From: Paucimonas lemoignei | Lineage (GTDB): Bacteria > Pseudomonadota > Gammaproteobacteria > Burkholderiales > Burkholderiaceae_D | Length of the DNA stretch: 64,000 nucleotides | Direction of reading: 5' to 3' | Assembly: GCF_004342585.1 (NCBI RefSeq) | Contig: NZ_SLZQ01000004.1 | Location: 186,001 to 250,000 of the forward strand | Part shown: positions 1 to 9,644 of the stretch, piece by piece | How the letters are laid out: every line of letters starts with the position of its first letter | Position numbering within the stretch: position 1 is the first letter of the stretch | Program-made: the position numbers and the translations under genes | Notes under the pieces: model-generated | The model's database searches: none | What the model was told of the DNA's origin: nothing | The model's input: the letters and a program-made list of their open reading frames with translations, nothing else

Positions 1-246
1 CTCGCACAGGATCGGATAGCCCCAGTAGCTGACGAACAGCAGCACCAGATACACGCCCTGGCCGACCTTCGATCCAAGCAAGACCATCGCCAGCGCCCAT
101 ATCGCCATCAGCCAGATCATGAGATCGATCGCCCAGGCCCAGGCCCAGGCGCGGGTCGCGGCTCCCGCAGGCGTCAATAACAAGCGCACACCCTCGGGGG
201 TCGTCAGTGACAATCGGCCATCGATCAAATTTGCTTGGAAAGACAT
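1..246 (-). CDS. RDD family membrane protein, N-terminal part (cut by window start)
   Basis: The first 82 codons of a leftward gene are visible; the rest lies outside the window. The start is the ATG at 244-246. The N-terminus is polar (MSFQANLIDGRLSL), followed by TPAGAATRAWAWAWAIDLMIWL and a hydrophobic run, then a second hydrophobic stretch near residues 65-80. The Arg and Asp at the head of the first membrane segment match the RDD family (Arg-Asp-Asp membrane proteins of unclear, possibly transport, function). A short CCCAGG tandem repeat encodes the WAWAWA run. No strong Shine-Dalgarno is visible. The family call rests on this short N-terminal pattern only. Confidence 0.65.
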   Translation of the reverse strand, partial: MSFQANLIDGRLSLTTPEGVRLLLTPAGAATRAWAWAWAIDLMIWLMAIWALAMVLLGSKVGQGVYLVLLFVSYWGYPILCE

Positions 247-712
247 GGAAGCGTTATTTTTTGTCACCAGGACATATTTACCGGCACACAGTCTACGAGT
301 TCACCTTTTTTATGTCCATAAATGCAACATGGATGCGTCGTGCGCACAACAGCCTATGGCGTATGTTCTAAAAAATTTAACAAATAGCCACAAAAAAGGG
401 ATTTAGTTTCCGTCTGGAATTATTTATTATGGTACGAAGCACCTAGGCTTTATGTTGAAGCCTCCGCGCCGTAAAGAAAGTAAGTGATTCGTGCAAGCTG
501 CGCCACAAAATTATTGCTCCAGATCAACATTACCGTTCTTTTCAGGAAACTCATATAGAATGAAAAGCAATCGGTTCATGCTTGCGTATTGCCGCCACGG
601 CGCCTGTTTCAGGTTCAAGTCAAAGCCGATCGATTGCAAATGTTTGCCGCTGACATGTGCGCGCCCAAATCCGCGCGTTCCGGTATAAAAAGCCGGCACA
701 TGAAAGGCGGCA
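247..712. other. Intergenic region between divergent genes
   Basis: About 466 bases lie between the leftward RDD gene and the rightward cyclase. The first half is AT-rich. No frame here looks like a real gene: the short frames lack ribosome sites and have odd composition. A TATAAA at 684-689, flanked by CCGG on both sides, sits 24 bases before the cyclase start and could be its -10 box. No convincing -35 was found. Confidence 0.4.
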
Positions 713-1768
713 ATGGCCCAGACACCGAGCATGGAAAACCTTTTAAAACATCTGGTAGAAATCACGGGACACCGTGATCACAACCTGCTTGATATTTCCG
801 TCATCTCCGCGCTCAGCGATCTGGTGGGCGCCAGCCAGGCGCGTGTCCTCGAAATTTTCCGTGTGCGCGATGAATTGTTTGTGCGGCCGCGCGTATGGCT
901 CAAGGAAGGCAAAGCCGTTTCGGTGGATGACCTCGCCGACGGCGAGCAAAACGGTGAACCGCTTGCCGACTTCCCGGCGCTGGTCAACTGCATTGAAAAG
1001 CATCTCGACAGCGTAGAAGAAGATACGCCCAATGGCGACTATGCGCTGTGGGTGCCGGTCTGGCTGAACGACAAGGTCAGCACTTGCCTGCATATCGTCA
1101 ACACGGCGCCATACACGCATTCGACGAAGGATGTGATGGCAGGCATCCTGAACGTGTACCGCAATTTCCAGAGCCTCCTGGATTACAGCGAGCGCGACTC
1201 GCTGACCGGCCTGTTGAACCGCAAGACCTTCGATGAAAAATTCTCGAAGATGACTGCCTATATCGCGCCGCCAGATAGCAATAGCGCGAACGATGGCGAG
1301 CGGCGCAATAGCGACGAGGCACGTGAACACTGGATGGCGATGGTCGATATCGACCACTTCAAGCGCATCAACGATACCTTCGGCCACCTGTATGGCGACG
1401 AGGTGCTGATCCTGGTGGCAAACCTGCTGCGCGCTTCCTTCCGCGCCCAGGACCGCATCTTCCGCTTCGGCGGCGAGGAATTCATGATCCTGCTGCGCTC
1501 GGCGACGCTCGACGATGCGCGGCGGATTTTCGAACGTTTCCGCGCCAGCGTCGCGCAATTCAATTTCCCCCAAGTCGGCCAGGTCACGGTCAGCCTCGGC
1601 TTCGTAAAGATTTCGGCGCAAACGCCGGTGGTGCTGCTCGGCCATGCCGATCAGGCGCTTTACTATGCCAAGACCCATGGCCGCAACCAGGTATGCCAGT
1701 ATGAAGAGCTGGTCGCCAATGGCTTGCTGCACTCTGGCGTATCGAACGATAGCGTCGAGTTCTTCTGA
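713..1768 (+). CDS. Diguanylate cyclase (GGDEF) with an N-terminal sensory region
   Basis: A 351-residue soluble protein predicted to make c-di-GMP from two GTP. Residues 1 to about 155 form a GAF-like input region with no membrane segment. The GGDEF domain follows, opening with DSLTGLLNRKTF. The active-site motif is GGEEF at residues 253-257. An inhibitory site is present: RAQD at 244-247, exactly five residues before GGEEF, so product feedback is expected. The metal-binding stretch MVDIDHFKRIND is intact. The start chosen has AAAGGCGG just upstream; an in-frame ATG 18 bases later is an alternative. A linker of about 30 residues rich in Asn, Asp and Glu interrupts the early GGDEF domain (around residues 185-203), which is unusual. 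Confidence 0.9.
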   Translation: MAQTPSMENLLKHLVEITGHRDHNLLDISVISALSDLVGASQARVLEIFRVRDELFVRPRVWLKEGKAVSVDDLADGEQNGEPLADFPALVNCIEKHLDSVEEDTPNGDYALWVPVWLNDKVSTCLHIVNTAPYTHSTKDVMAGILNVYRNFQSLLDYSERDSLTGLLNRKTFDEKFSKMTAYIAPPDSNSANDGERRNSDEAREHWMAMVDIDHFKRINDTFGHLYGDEVLILVANLLRASFRAQDRIFRFGGEEFMILLRSATLDDARRIFERFRASVAQFNFPQVGQVTVSLGFVKISAQTPVVLLGHADQALYYAKTHGRNQVCQYEELVANGLLHSGVSNDSVEFF

Positions 1769-1837
1769 TAATATCCTGATATCTTTCTGTTGATCCTGCC
1801 GTGGCACTTTTGGTGCCGGTGCATGCGGAGCTTTTGG

Positions 1838-2803
1838 ATGCAGGCTTTTTCCCGCACTCTCATCGACCTTTACCATGTAGCGGAAAACGCCTCCTTGCAG
1901 CGCTTTCCGGAAGAGGTGCTGCGATTGCTGCAACCGTGGATCGATTTCGATGGCGCCGTATTCGGCATGGGAGAAAGCCAGACCGAGGCGCAGGCCAATC
2001 TGCAGATCGTCCATGCCCATATCCATAACCGTGACGCATCGCTCCTGGCCGATTACGAGACTGTCTCGGCCACCGACCCGGTCACCGGCGCCTTCCTTGC
2101 CGGCCTGGCCAGCCCCATGCCGGTGGATTGCCAGGCCGTGTATGCGAACCGGCAGCATGAACAAGTCGACGCTTTCGCGCATAAGCACCAGCTGCGTCAC
2201 CTGATGCTGTACGGTGACGCGCCCAGCGCCGAGCGCAGCGGCCGCTGGCTGGTGCTGTACCGTAGCGACAATCGGGCGTTCCAGGAACTTGAAGCGGATT
2301 TGCTGCATGCGGCGTGGTTCCATGTCTCGCGCGCGGTGGATATCAACCGTGCGGTTGCGCTGGACCGGCAAGACCCGCAGCATGCGCGGCGTGCCTCGGC
2401 ATTGGTCAATCCGCGCGGCTTGATCGAGGCGGCCGATCCGCAGTTTCATGCCTTGCTGGAGCACGAATGGCCGAGCGGCGGACACAAAAGCCTGCCACAG
2501 CCCTTGCTTGACAGCGCTGAACGCGGTCAGCCTTACCGCGGCCGCCGCATTGAAGTGACGATGCGGCGCGAGGATGCCTGGCTGGTGTGCGTGGCGTGCG
2601 CCATCGAGCAGCGCGGCAGGCTGACGCCAGGCGAATATGCCGTGGCGCGCCGCTTTGCCGCCGGCATGAGCAACAAGGAAATCGCCCGCGAACTGGGCGT
2701 GTCGCCGCATACCGTGCGCAGCCAGCTCAGCAATGCCTACGCCAAGCTGGACGTGCATGACAAGGCTGAGCTGGCGCAGCGCCTGATGACGCTGTCGCCC
2801 TGA
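1838..2803 (+). CDS. LuxR-type helix-turn-helix transcription regulator
   Basis: About 322 residues. The last 60 or so form a LuxR/NarL-type DNA-binding domain: LTPGEYAVARRFAAGMSNKE, then IARELGVSPHTVRSQLSNAY, the classic recognition helix pattern. The N-terminal 240 residues have no receiver-domain phospho-acceptor pattern and may be a GAF or PAS-like ligand domain; a specific ligand cannot be named. The ATG at 1838 was chosen because GGAG precedes it by about 9 bases; an upstream in-frame ATG at 1790 lacks a good site. TGGCAC(N5)GTGC at 1802-1816 loosely resembles a sigma-54 -24/-12 element but is unproven. A small inverted repeat (CGCCA/TGGCG, 2814-2828) lies between this gene and the converging hydrolase. 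Confidence 0.85.
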   Translation: MQAFSRTLIDLYHVAENASLQRFPEEVLRLLQPWIDFDGAVFGMGESQTEAQANLQIVHAHIHNRDASLLADYETVSATDPVTGAFLAGLASPMPVDCQAVYANRQHEQVDAFAHKHQLRHLMLYGDAPSAERSGRWLVLYRSDNRAFQELEADLLHAAWFHVSRAVDINRAVALDRQDPQHARRASALVNPRGLIEAADPQFHALLEHEWPSGGHKSLPQPLLDSAERGQPYRGRRIEVTMRREDAWLVCVACAIEQRGRLTPGEYAVARRFAAGMSNKEIARELGVSPHTVRSQLSNAYAKLDVHDKAELAQRLMTLSP

Positions 2804-2830
2804 GTCTTCACTCCGCCAGAATTTGGCGCA

Positions 2831-4183
2831 TTACAAGCCGGTGAAGACGCTGGTCTCCCACGCCGTTTCCGCATTCGGATAGAAATTCACCGTCGCGCCG
2901 CCCAATGCCGTCGGGGCGCTCGCTGCAGTTAACGTGCCCTTGATGAAGGCATCGATCAGGCGCACTGTCTCCAGCGGCTTGCCGACCGGGAAGCCATGGT
3001 CGAAGCCCTGATTGGGATTGATCATGACCGCGTCGACCGTGGCGCCGGCCTGCTTCAAGTCATACTTCGAGGTCGCCGTGTAATTGTCGTAAATGACCTG
3101 GTCGCCGCGCCATGTTGCAAAGTCCGTGCTGGCCTTGGCCAGCATGGCTTTCTTCCCGCTCAGCAGCGTACCCAGGCGGCCATCGCCGGGAATCGTCACC
3201 GGCGTGCCATCGCCATTGGCGACCGGCTTGACGACGTTGCTGCCCGATACGTTGAACTTGTGCGCGTAATAGAGCGACTCGGGCATGTACTGGATGTTGA
3301 AGCCGTCGTACAGCGAATTGGTGTAATTCGGCGAGGAACGGAAGGCCGGGTCGGTGATTGCCGCCGGGGTGAAGGCCTGGGTAATGTCGTACTTGAGGAT
3401 ATCGTTATACACCAGCATGTCCCAGATATTCTGCACATTGGTGAAGGTACGCTGATCGCCCTGCCAGGAGCGTTGCTGGAATTCGGTGGCGACGATGCCC
3501 TTGGCGTCATCGGTCACCGGCACCCAGTCGCCGTCCGCCCAGACTTGTCCGAGCGGGTCGGTGCCGGCTTGTCCGGCGTTGAAGGAGACGCGCACGCCGC
3601 GCGTGCCGATGCCGGCCAGCCCCACCAGGTTGGCGTAGCGGTTGGGATTGGCGATCACCATTTCGAGCGCCACGCCAAAACCGAGCGAATAGCCGACCAG
3701 CGTCACGCCCGACGTCGGAAAATCGGCAATGCTGTTCATGACTTTTTCAAAGTCGAGCGCGAAGTCGCGCAGCGAAGTGATCTTGCGGTTGTAGCTCGAC
3801 TTGCCGCTGCCGCGATAGTCGAAGGTGTACACGGTGTAAGCATCGTTGAAGGCATCCACCGCGCGGAAGGCTGCCAGCATGCCTTCGAAGGTCGCGCCCG
3901 AGGTGTTATTACCCGGCACCAGCACGATGGTGTGCGGGCCATGGCCGACCTTGCGCACGTAGATGCTTTCCTTCGGATCGGATGGCGAGGTGCCATTGAT
4001 AATGACCGCGCCTTCTCCGAGCGTGGCCACCGGGCTGAGTGTCGTCGTGGTGGTCGTGGTGACGGCGGTCGAGGCGCCGCTGGTGAGCGCCGCCTCCGGC
4101 GAGGAAGAACCGCCGCCGCAGCCGGCCAGCAATGTCGCGCCGGCCAGGCCCAGCATGGTCAATAATCTTCTTGCGATTGTCAT
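2831..4183 (-). CDS. Alpha/beta hydrolase lipoprotein
   Basis: A 450-residue alpha/beta-hydrolase-fold protein predicted to be exported and lipidated. The signal peptide ends in a lipobox LAGC with Cys at residue 22, followed by GGGSSS and a Ser/Thr-rich linker including TTTTTTT. The nucleophile elbow is GYSLG in VTLVGYSLGFGVALEM, and DYRGSGKSS matches the family's strand-4 region. His near the C-terminus (GFDHGFPVG) may complete the triad. The start is the ATG at 4181-4183 because AGGAG lies 8 bases upstream and the signal peptide begins there; longer in-frame starts would bury the signal. The substrate is unknown; esterase or lipase activity is likely. Confidence 0.8.
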   Translation of the reverse strand: MTIARRLLTMLGLAGATLLAGCGGGSSSPEAALTSGASTAVTTTTTTTLSPVATLGEGAVIINGTSPSDPKESIYVRKVGHGPHTIVLVPGNNTSGATFEGMLAAFRAVDAFNDAYTVYTFDYRGSGKSSYNRKITSLRDFALDFEKVMNSIADFPTSGVTLVGYSLGFGVALEMVIANPNRYANLVGLAGIGTRGVRVSFNAGQAGTDPLGQVWADGDWVPVTDDAKGIVATEFQQRSWQGDQRTFTNVQNIWDMLVYNDILKYDITQAFTPAAITDPAFRSSPNYTNSLYDGFNIQYMPESLYYAHKFNVSGSNVVKPVANGDGTPVTIPGDGRLGTLLSGKKAMLAKASTDFATWRGDQVIYDNYTATSKYDLKQAGATVDAVMINPNQGFDHGFPVGKPLETVRLIDAFIKGTLTAASAPTALGGATVNFYPNAETAWETSVFTGL

Positions 4184-4451
4184 GGTGTGTCTCCTGTGAT
4201 GAACGTGGCTTGTCAGCCACTTTGGGGAATCACACATTACGCAAATCCGCCGGCGACCTCCATCACGCAAATGCATGAGATGACGATATGCCGGAGGCGG
4301 AATCGCATAAAAATTTCTTGAGCTCAATGAAGGGAAAAAGCTGCGGCAATTCGATGCCGTAAGTTGCGCAATTAGCGTACGTGCGCAGATTTATCGGCGT
4401 ATGATCTTGATGGGTTACCCATCTATTCATGACTAGCTGAGAGGCAATATC

Positions 4452-5810
4452 TTGCAACACTCTGCATCAGCTCAGGGCGCCACAAGGCAAAAACCACCTT
4501 TGTACCGGTCGCTCTATTTCCAGGTCATCGTCGCCATTATCCTTGGCGTCTTGCTCGGGCACTTTTACCCTGAAACCGGCGCGGCGATGAAGCCGCTTGG
4601 CGATGGCTTCATCAAGCTGATCAAGATGATCATCGCGCCCATCATTTTCTGTACCGTCGTGATCGGCATCGCCGGCATGGAAGACATGAAAAAGGTCGGC
4701 AAAACCGGTGGCCTGGCGCTGATTTATTTTGAAGTGGTGAGTACGATCGCCTTGCTCATCGGGCTTGCCATCGTCAACCTGGTACAACCGGGCACGGGCA
4801 TGCATGTCGATCCGGCTTCGCTGGATATCAAGGGCTTGGCCGCCTATACCGGGCCGGGCAAGATGGAAAGCACGACGGATTTTTTTCTGAACATCATCCC
4901 ATCCAGTGTGGTGGATGCTTTTGCCAAGGGCAATATTCTCCAGGTTTTACTGTTTGCCATCCTGTTCGGCTTCGCCCTGCATCGTTTCGGTGGCCGCGAC
5001 AACATGGTGTTTCACCTGATTGAAAAGACCGGCTCGGTATTGTTTGGCATCGTCGGCATCATCATGAGAGTCGCGCCGATCGGGGCCTTCGGCGCCATGG
5101 CGTTTACGATCGGGAAATACGGCGTCGGCTCGCTGATTTCATTAGGCAAGCTGATGGGTACCTTTTACGCAACCTGCCTGCTGTTCATCTTTGTCGTGCT
5201 GGGCACCATCGCCCGCTTTCATGGCTTCCGCGTCTGGAAACTGATTAAGTACATCAAGGAAGAATTATTCATCGTTCTCGGGACATCTTCCTCCGAATCG
5301 GTACTGCCGCGCATCATGGCAAAGATGGAAAACCTTGGCGCGAAAAAATCCGTCGTGGGCCTGGTGATACCGACGGGTTACTCCTTCAATCTCGATGGCA
5401 CGTCGATTTACCTCACCCTAGCTGCAGTGTTTGTCGCTCAGGCAACCGATACGCACATGACGCTGATGCAGCAGCTGACGCTGTTGGCGGTGCTGGTGGT
5501 GACCTCCAAGGGCGCCGCCGGCGTGACGGGCAGCGGGTTCATCGTGTTGGCTGCCACCCTGGCCGCAGTCGGCCATGTTCCGGTTGCCGGCCTGGCGCTC
5601 ATTCTGGGTATCGACCGCTTCATGTCGGAAGCCCGGGCGCTGACTAACCTGATCGGCAATAGCGTGGCAACGCTGGTGGTAGCCAAATGGACGGGCGACC
5701 TCGATATGGACCGCATGCGCTCACACCTTGAACATGAATCTGCCGAAGAAGCGGATGCCCCCGAAGAAATCGTCGCTGAAAAACTCGAGAGGGATGAAAA
5801 AAGCGCTTGA
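4452..5810 (+). CDS. dctA: C4-dicarboxylate transporter DctA (DAACS family)
   Basis: A 452-residue inner-membrane symporter for succinate, fumarate and malate. The pattern of eight helices with re-entrant loops is supported by conserved motifs: serine-rich [12 protein letters not shown] (first hairpin), [11 protein letters not shown] (substrate and cation motif) and [14 protein letters not shown] (second hairpin). The length suits DctA (about 430-450). The start is a TTG with GAGAGG 7 bases upstream; no better ATG exists before the conserved N-terminus. The C-terminal tail is acidic ([13 protein letters not shown]). The gene stands alone, and no two-component dctBD pair is in the window. Confidence 0.95.
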   Translation: MQHSASAQGATRQKPPLYRSLYFQVIVAIILGVLLGHFYPETGAAMKPLGDGFIKLIKMIIAPIIFCTVVIGIAGMEDMKKVGKTGGLALIYFEVVSTIALLIGLAIVNLVQPGTGMHVDPASLDIKGLAAYTGPGKMESTTDFFLNIIPSSVVDAFAKGNILQVLLFAILFGFALHRFGGRDNMVFHLIEKTGSVLFGIVGIIMRVAPIGAFGAMAFTIGKYGVGSLISLGKLMGTFYATCLLFIFVVLGTIARFHGFRVWKLIKYIKEELFIVLGTSSSESVLPRIMAKMENLGAKKSVVGLVIPTGYSFNLDGTSIYLTLAAVFVAQATDTHMTLMQQLTLLAVLVVTSKGAAGVTGSGFIVLAATLAAVGHVPVAGLALILGIDRFMSEARALTNLIGNSVATLVVAKWTGDLDMDRMRSHLEHESAEEADAPEEIVAEKLERDEKSA

Positions 5811-5823
5811 TCGATCCACTGCC

Positions 5824-5847
5824 TGAATGCCCGTACACTGGCATTCA
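5824..5847 (+). terminator. Hairpin after dctA, no U tract
   Basis: TGAATGCC and GGCATTCA form a perfect 8-bp stem around an 8-base loop, 14 bases after the dctA stop. No T run follows on either strand, so it may stabilise the 3' end or mark a Rho-dependent end rather than act as a classic intrinsic terminator. Confidence 0.4.
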
Positions 5848-5954
5848 AACCCGGCGTGGATGGCAAGTCGATAGCGCATTCAAGTCGAGGAAAAGTGGCA
5901 AATCGGCAAAGGTGCGATAATGCTCCTCTGCTTCTCACACCCCTTATCTAATCG

Positions 5955-6839
5955 ATGAATCCCGGACTTGCTTATGCCGCCACCGCCTATACGGCATGGG
6001 GCTTGTTCCCCCTGTACTTCAAAGCGCTGCATCACGTGCCGCCTTTGCAAGTCCTGATGCACCGCGTGGTGTGGTCGCTGGCATTTTTAGCCATCGTCTT
6101 GACGACGCGTCGTCATTGGGCATGGCTGGGCCGGGCACTGCGCGACATGAAGGTAGTCGGCGGCTTCGCAGCCAGTGCGCTTTTGCTATCCGTGAACTGG
6201 TTCGTGTATATCTGGGCGGTTGGCGAAGGGCGGGTGGTCGATGCCAGCCTGGGATATTTCATTACGCCGCTCGTCAATGTCATGCTCGGTCTGCTCCTAT
6301 TGAAGGAACGGCTGCGGCCGCTGCAGTGGGGCGCAGTCGGCCTGGCGGCCGCCGGCGTGGCATGGCTGGCTTGGCAAAGCGGCGGCTTGCCCTGGGTCGC
6401 GCTAGTGCTGGCTATGACCTTTGGCTCCTATGGCTTATTGCGCAAGACGGCCGCGCTGGGGGCGATGGAAGGCTTGACGATGGAAACCCTGCTGATGTTT
6501 CCGGTGGCACTTGCTTACCTTGGCTGGCAATACACGAGCGGCAACGACGCCGTCGGCAGCGCCCCCGTGACCGAGCAATTGCTGCTGGCAGCATCCGGGC
6601 CCATCACGGCGATTCCGCTGCTGATGTTCGCCGCCGGCGCGCGCCGCATCCCGATGTCGGTGCTCGGCTTGCTGCAGTACATTGCACCCACCATTCAATT
6701 CCTGCTGGGCGTAGCGCTTTACCATGAACCCTTCAGCGGCGCGCGCCTGGTGGGATTCGCGCTGATCTGGAGCGGCCTGGCGATGTATTCCTGCGAAGGA
6801 CTGTGGCGCAGCTGGACAAGAAGAGCCGCCGTGCCCTGA
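5955..6839 (+). CDS. rarD: EamA-family transporter RarD
   Basis: A 294-residue polytopic protein of the drug/metabolite transporter superfamily with about ten hydrophobic segments in two EamA repeats. The opening AATAYTAWGLFPLYFKAL and the internal SVNWFVYIWAVGEGRVVDAS and SLGYFITPLVNVMLGL are typical RarD signatures; family members are linked to chloramphenicol sensitivity, but the substrate is not firmly known. The length fits the family (about 295). A small inverted repeat, CGGCAA/TTGCCG at 6857-6874, follows the stop. Confidence 0.9.
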   Translation: MNPGLAYAATAYTAWGLFPLYFKALHHVPPLQVLMHRVVWSLAFLAIVLTTRRHWAWLGRALRDMKVVGGFAASALLLSVNWFVYIWAVGEGRVVDASLGYFITPLVNVMLGLLLLKERLRPLQWGAVGLAAAGVAWLAWQSGGLPWVALVLAMTFGSYGLLRKTAALGAMEGLTMETLLMFPVALAYLGWQYTSGNDAVGSAPVTEQLLLAASGPITAIPLLMFAAGARRIPMSVLGLLQYIAPTIQFLLGVALYHEPFSGARLVGFALIWSGLAMYSCEGLWRSWTRRAAVP

Positions 6840-6994
6840 GCCATCCCCAGGTTCAACGGCAACGAGAATTGCCGCCTGATCCGAACACGGGATTAAAGCC
6901 AATCAACTGTCATGCGCTGAGCGCACCGGATTTCATCTCGGGTGACATATCGGGTATGCTTCCACCTTTCCATTGAAGTCATCTGATATCCATA

Positions 6995-8662
6995 ATGGCT
7001 AACTACGTTTACACCATGAATCGCGTGGGCAAGATCGTGCCGCCCAAGCGTCATATTCTTAAAGATATTTCTCTTTCCTTCTTCCCTGGAGCAAAGATCG
7101 GCGTGCTCGGCCTGAATGGTTCGGGCAAATCCACCCTGCTGAAAATCATGGCTGGCATCGACAAGGATATCGAAGGCGAAGCGATCCCGATGCCGGGTCT
7201 GAACATCGGTTACCTGCCGCAGGAGCCGCAGCTCGATCCGGAACAGACCGTGCGCCAGGCCGTGGAGTCGGCCCTTGGCGAAGTGTTCGAGGCGCAAGCC
7301 AAGCTCGACGCCGTGTATGCCGCCTATGCCGAGGAAGACGCCGACTTTGATGCGCTGGCCGCCGAACAGGCACGCCTGGAAGCGATCATTGCCGCAAGCG
7401 ATGGCAATAGCCTGAACCAGCAACTGGAAATGGCAGCCGATGCGCTGCGCCTGCCGCCGTGGGAAGCCAAGATCGGCGTGTTGTCCGGCGGTGAAAAGCG
7501 CCGCGTCGCGCTGTGCCGCCTACTCTTGTCCAAACCCGACATGCTCTTGCTGGACGAGCCGACCAACCACCTGGATGCGGAATCGGTCGACTGGCTGGAG
7601 CAATTCCTGCAGCGCTTCCCCGGCACCGTGGTCGGCATCACCCATGACCGCTACTTCCTCGACAACGCTGCCGAATGGATCCTGGAACTGGACCGCGGCC
7701 ACGGCATTCCCTGGAAAGGCAATTACAGCTCCTGGCTGGAACAAAAGGAAGCGCGCCTGAAGCAGGAAGAAGCCAGCGAAAGCGCGCGTCAGAAGACCAT
7801 CGCCAAGGAATTGGAATGGGTGCGGCAAAACCCCAAGGGTCGCCAAGCCAAGAGCAAGGCACGCCTGGCCCGCTTCAATGAACTCTCCGAATACGATTAC
7901 CAAAAGCGCAACGAGACGCAGGAAATCTTCATTCCGGTCGCCGAGCGCCTGGGTAACGAAGTCATCGAATTCAAGAATGTCTCGAAAGCTTTCGGCGATC
8001 GCCTCTTGATCGACAATCTCTCGTTCAAGATTCCTCCGGGCGCCATCGTCGGCATCATCGGTCCCAACGGTGCCGGTAAATCGACCCTGTTCAAAATGAT
8101 CGCCGGCAAGGAACAACCGGATAGCGGCGAAGTGGTGGTTGGCCCGACCGTGAAGCTGTCGCTGGTGGATCAGTCGCGCGAAGAACTCGATAGCAAGAAA
8201 ACCGTGTGGGAAGACGTGTCGAATGGCGCCGATATCCTGACCGTGGGCCGCTTTGAAATGCCGTCACGCGCTTACCTCGGCCGCTTCAATTTCAAGGGAA
8301 GCGACCAGCAGAAAGTCGTCGGCAACCTGTCGGGCGGTGAACGCGGGCGTCTGCACTTGGCCAAGACCCTGCTCATGGGCGGCAATGTCTTGTTGCTGGA
8401 CGAACCGTCAAACGACCTCGACGTGGAAACCCTGCGCGCGCTGGAAGACGCCTTGCTGGAATTCGCCGGCAGCGTGCTGGTGATTTCGCATGACCGCTGG
8501 TTCCTGGACCGTATCGCCACGCATATCCTGGCGTTCGAAGGCAATTCGCAAGTGACTTTCTTCGACGGTAATTACCAGGAATACGAAGCCGACAAGATCA
8601 AGCGCCTCGGCGAAGAAGCGGCCAAGCCAAAACGCGTGCGTTACAAGCCGGTGACCCGGTAA
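6995..8662 (+). CDS. ettA: Energy-dependent translational throttle protein EttA (ABC-F)
   Basis: A 555-residue soluble ABC-F ATPase with two nucleotide-binding domains and no membrane segments. It binds the ribosomal E site and gates early elongation according to ADP/ATP ratio. Visible motifs are two Walker A loops (GLNGSGKST and GPNGAGKST), two signature loops (LSGGEKRR and LSGGERGR) and Walker B with LLDEPTNHLD and LLDEPSNDLD. The arm and linker region (SAEWILELDRGHGIPWKGNY, KARLARFNEL) is characteristic of EttA rather than of Uup or YheS, as is the N-terminus MANYVYTMNRVGK. The length matches the family (about 555). Confidence 0.95.
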   Translation: MANYVYTMNRVGKIVPPKRHILKDISLSFFPGAKIGVLGLNGSGKSTLLKIMAGIDKDIEGEAIPMPGLNIGYLPQEPQLDPEQTVRQAVESALGEVFEAQAKLDAVYAAYAEEDADFDALAAEQARLEAIIAASDGNSLNQQLEMAADALRLPPWEAKIGVLSGGEKRRVALCRLLLSKPDMLLLDEPTNHLDAESVDWLEQFLQRFPGTVVGITHDRYFLDNAAEWILELDRGHGIPWKGNYSSWLEQKEARLKQEEASESARQKTIAKELEWVRQNPKGRQAKSKARLARFNELSEYDYQKRNETQEIFIPVAERLGNEVIEFKNVSKAFGDRLLIDNLSFKIPPGAIVGIIGPNGAGKSTLFKMIAGKEQPDSGEVVVGPTVKLSLVDQSREELDSKKTVWEDVSNGADILTVGRFEMPSRAYLGRFNFKGSDQQKVVGNLSGGERGRLHLAKTLLMGGNVLLLDEPSNDLDVETLRALEDALLEFAGSVLVISHDRWFLDRIATHILAFEGNSQVTFFDGNYQEYEADKIKRLGEEAAKPKRVRYKPVTR

Positions 8663-8676
8663 TAACGCGCATTCAT

Positions 8677-8703
8677 CCCGGATGGCTTGTATCGGCATCC
8701 GGG
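8677..8703 (+). terminator. Hairpin after ettA, no U tract
   Basis: CCCGGATG and CATCCGGG form a perfect 8-bp stem with an 11-base loop, 15 bases after the ettA stop. The following sequence is C/T-rich rather than a T run, so its role as a terminator is uncertain. Confidence 0.4.
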
Positions 8704-8934
8704 GTCGCCTCCTTCCTGCCTCCCTGCCCTCTCCGCCAGCCATTCCAACAGGAATCGATCGATTCCCACCCGCACGCAAGCCTAGGGAATTTTTTAGGCC
8801 GCATGCCGCCATCGCCGTGCAGAATACTGCTTCAATTTATATGTAATCAAAGGCTTACAACATTTTTCCTGCCTATGATGAGGTGTTCTTCCCTTGCATG
8901 AACACTTTTCATCTCAACGATATCCCGAGGAAAA

Positions 8935-9600
8935 ATGAAGACAAACAGCACTCTTCTTTTGGCTCTTTTTGGCGCGCTGGCGGCTAACGCGGCGCATGCG
9001 GTTGGCGTCACCGGCGAACTTGGTACCACAGGCGTGGGCGTGCATTTCAGCGTGCCGCTGACTTCCAGCATCAATGCCCGCATTGGTGCCAATGTGTTGA
9101 ATTACAGCTTCGACGGCTCGACCAGTAACGTGGACTATGACTTCAAGCTCAAGCTACGTACCGTGGATGCGTTACTGGATTGGTTTCCCACCGCGAATCA
9201 ATTTCGTTTGACGGCAGGCGTCATCTATAACGGCAACAAGGTGGATGCCGTTGGCCTGCCCACCGCCGGCACCTATACGCTTAACGGCAATGTCTATAAT
9301 GCGGCGACTGCCGGCACGCTCAATGGCCGCATCGATTTCCGCAATTTTGCTCCGTATGTGGGCATCGGCTGGGGCAATGCCGCGTCCAGAACCAGAGGCT
9401 GGAGCCTCTCTTCCGATTTGGGCGCGTTCTATCAAGGGAAGGCGCGCACTTCCCTGAGCCTGAATGGCTGTTCAGCGGGCCCGGCGATCTGCAACCAGAT
9501 TGCCAACGACGTTGCCGCCGAAAATCTTCGGCTGGCCGACAAAGCAGACGATTACCGCGTCTATCCCGTTATCCGCATTGGCATCACATATATCTTCTAA
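8935..9600 (+). CDS. Outer-membrane beta-barrel protein
   Basis: 221 residues with a clear signal peptide (basic start, then LLLALFGALAANAAHA, cleavage near residue 22). The mature part alternates polar and hydrophobic residues as in beta strands and ends in aromatic Phe (RIGITYIF), the usual barrel-assembly signal. A GAGGAAAA ribosome site precedes the ATG. The size suggests an 8-strand barrel. Similar proteins are annotated as hypothetical outer-membrane proteins in related genera. No ligand or function can be inferred. The only Cys pair (NGCSAGPAIC) lies in a predicted loop. Confidence 0.7.
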   Translation: MKTNSTLLLALFGALAANAAHAVGVTGELGTTGVGVHFSVPLTSSINARIGANVLNYSFDGSTSNVDYDFKLKLRTVDALLDWFPTANQFRLTAGVIYNGNKVDAVGLPTAGTYTLNGNVYNAATAGTLNGRIDFRNFAPYVGIGWGNAASRTRGWSLSSDLGAFYQGKARTSLSLNGCSAGPAICNQIANDVAAENLRLADKADDYRVYPVIRIGITYIF

Positions 9601-9644
9601 GCCCCGCCTGGTGAGATAACTTGGCGCTGCGCGTTCTGGGCTAC

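Noticed and set aside
743-2758. 671-codon open frame antisense to the first cyclase and the LuxR gene
   Set aside because: It mirrors two genes with clear domains, has no ribosome site, and its translation (rich in Gln, His, Ala, Arg) shows no domain. It is an effect of GC-rich codon use.
2996-4165. 389-codon open frame antisense to the lipoprotein hydrolase
   Set aside because: The hydrolase has a signal peptide, lipobox and nucleophile elbow; the antisense frame has none.
6857-6874. CGGCAA/TTGCCG repeat after rarD as a terminator
   Set aside because: Only 6 bp with no T run; too weak to list as a separate feature.
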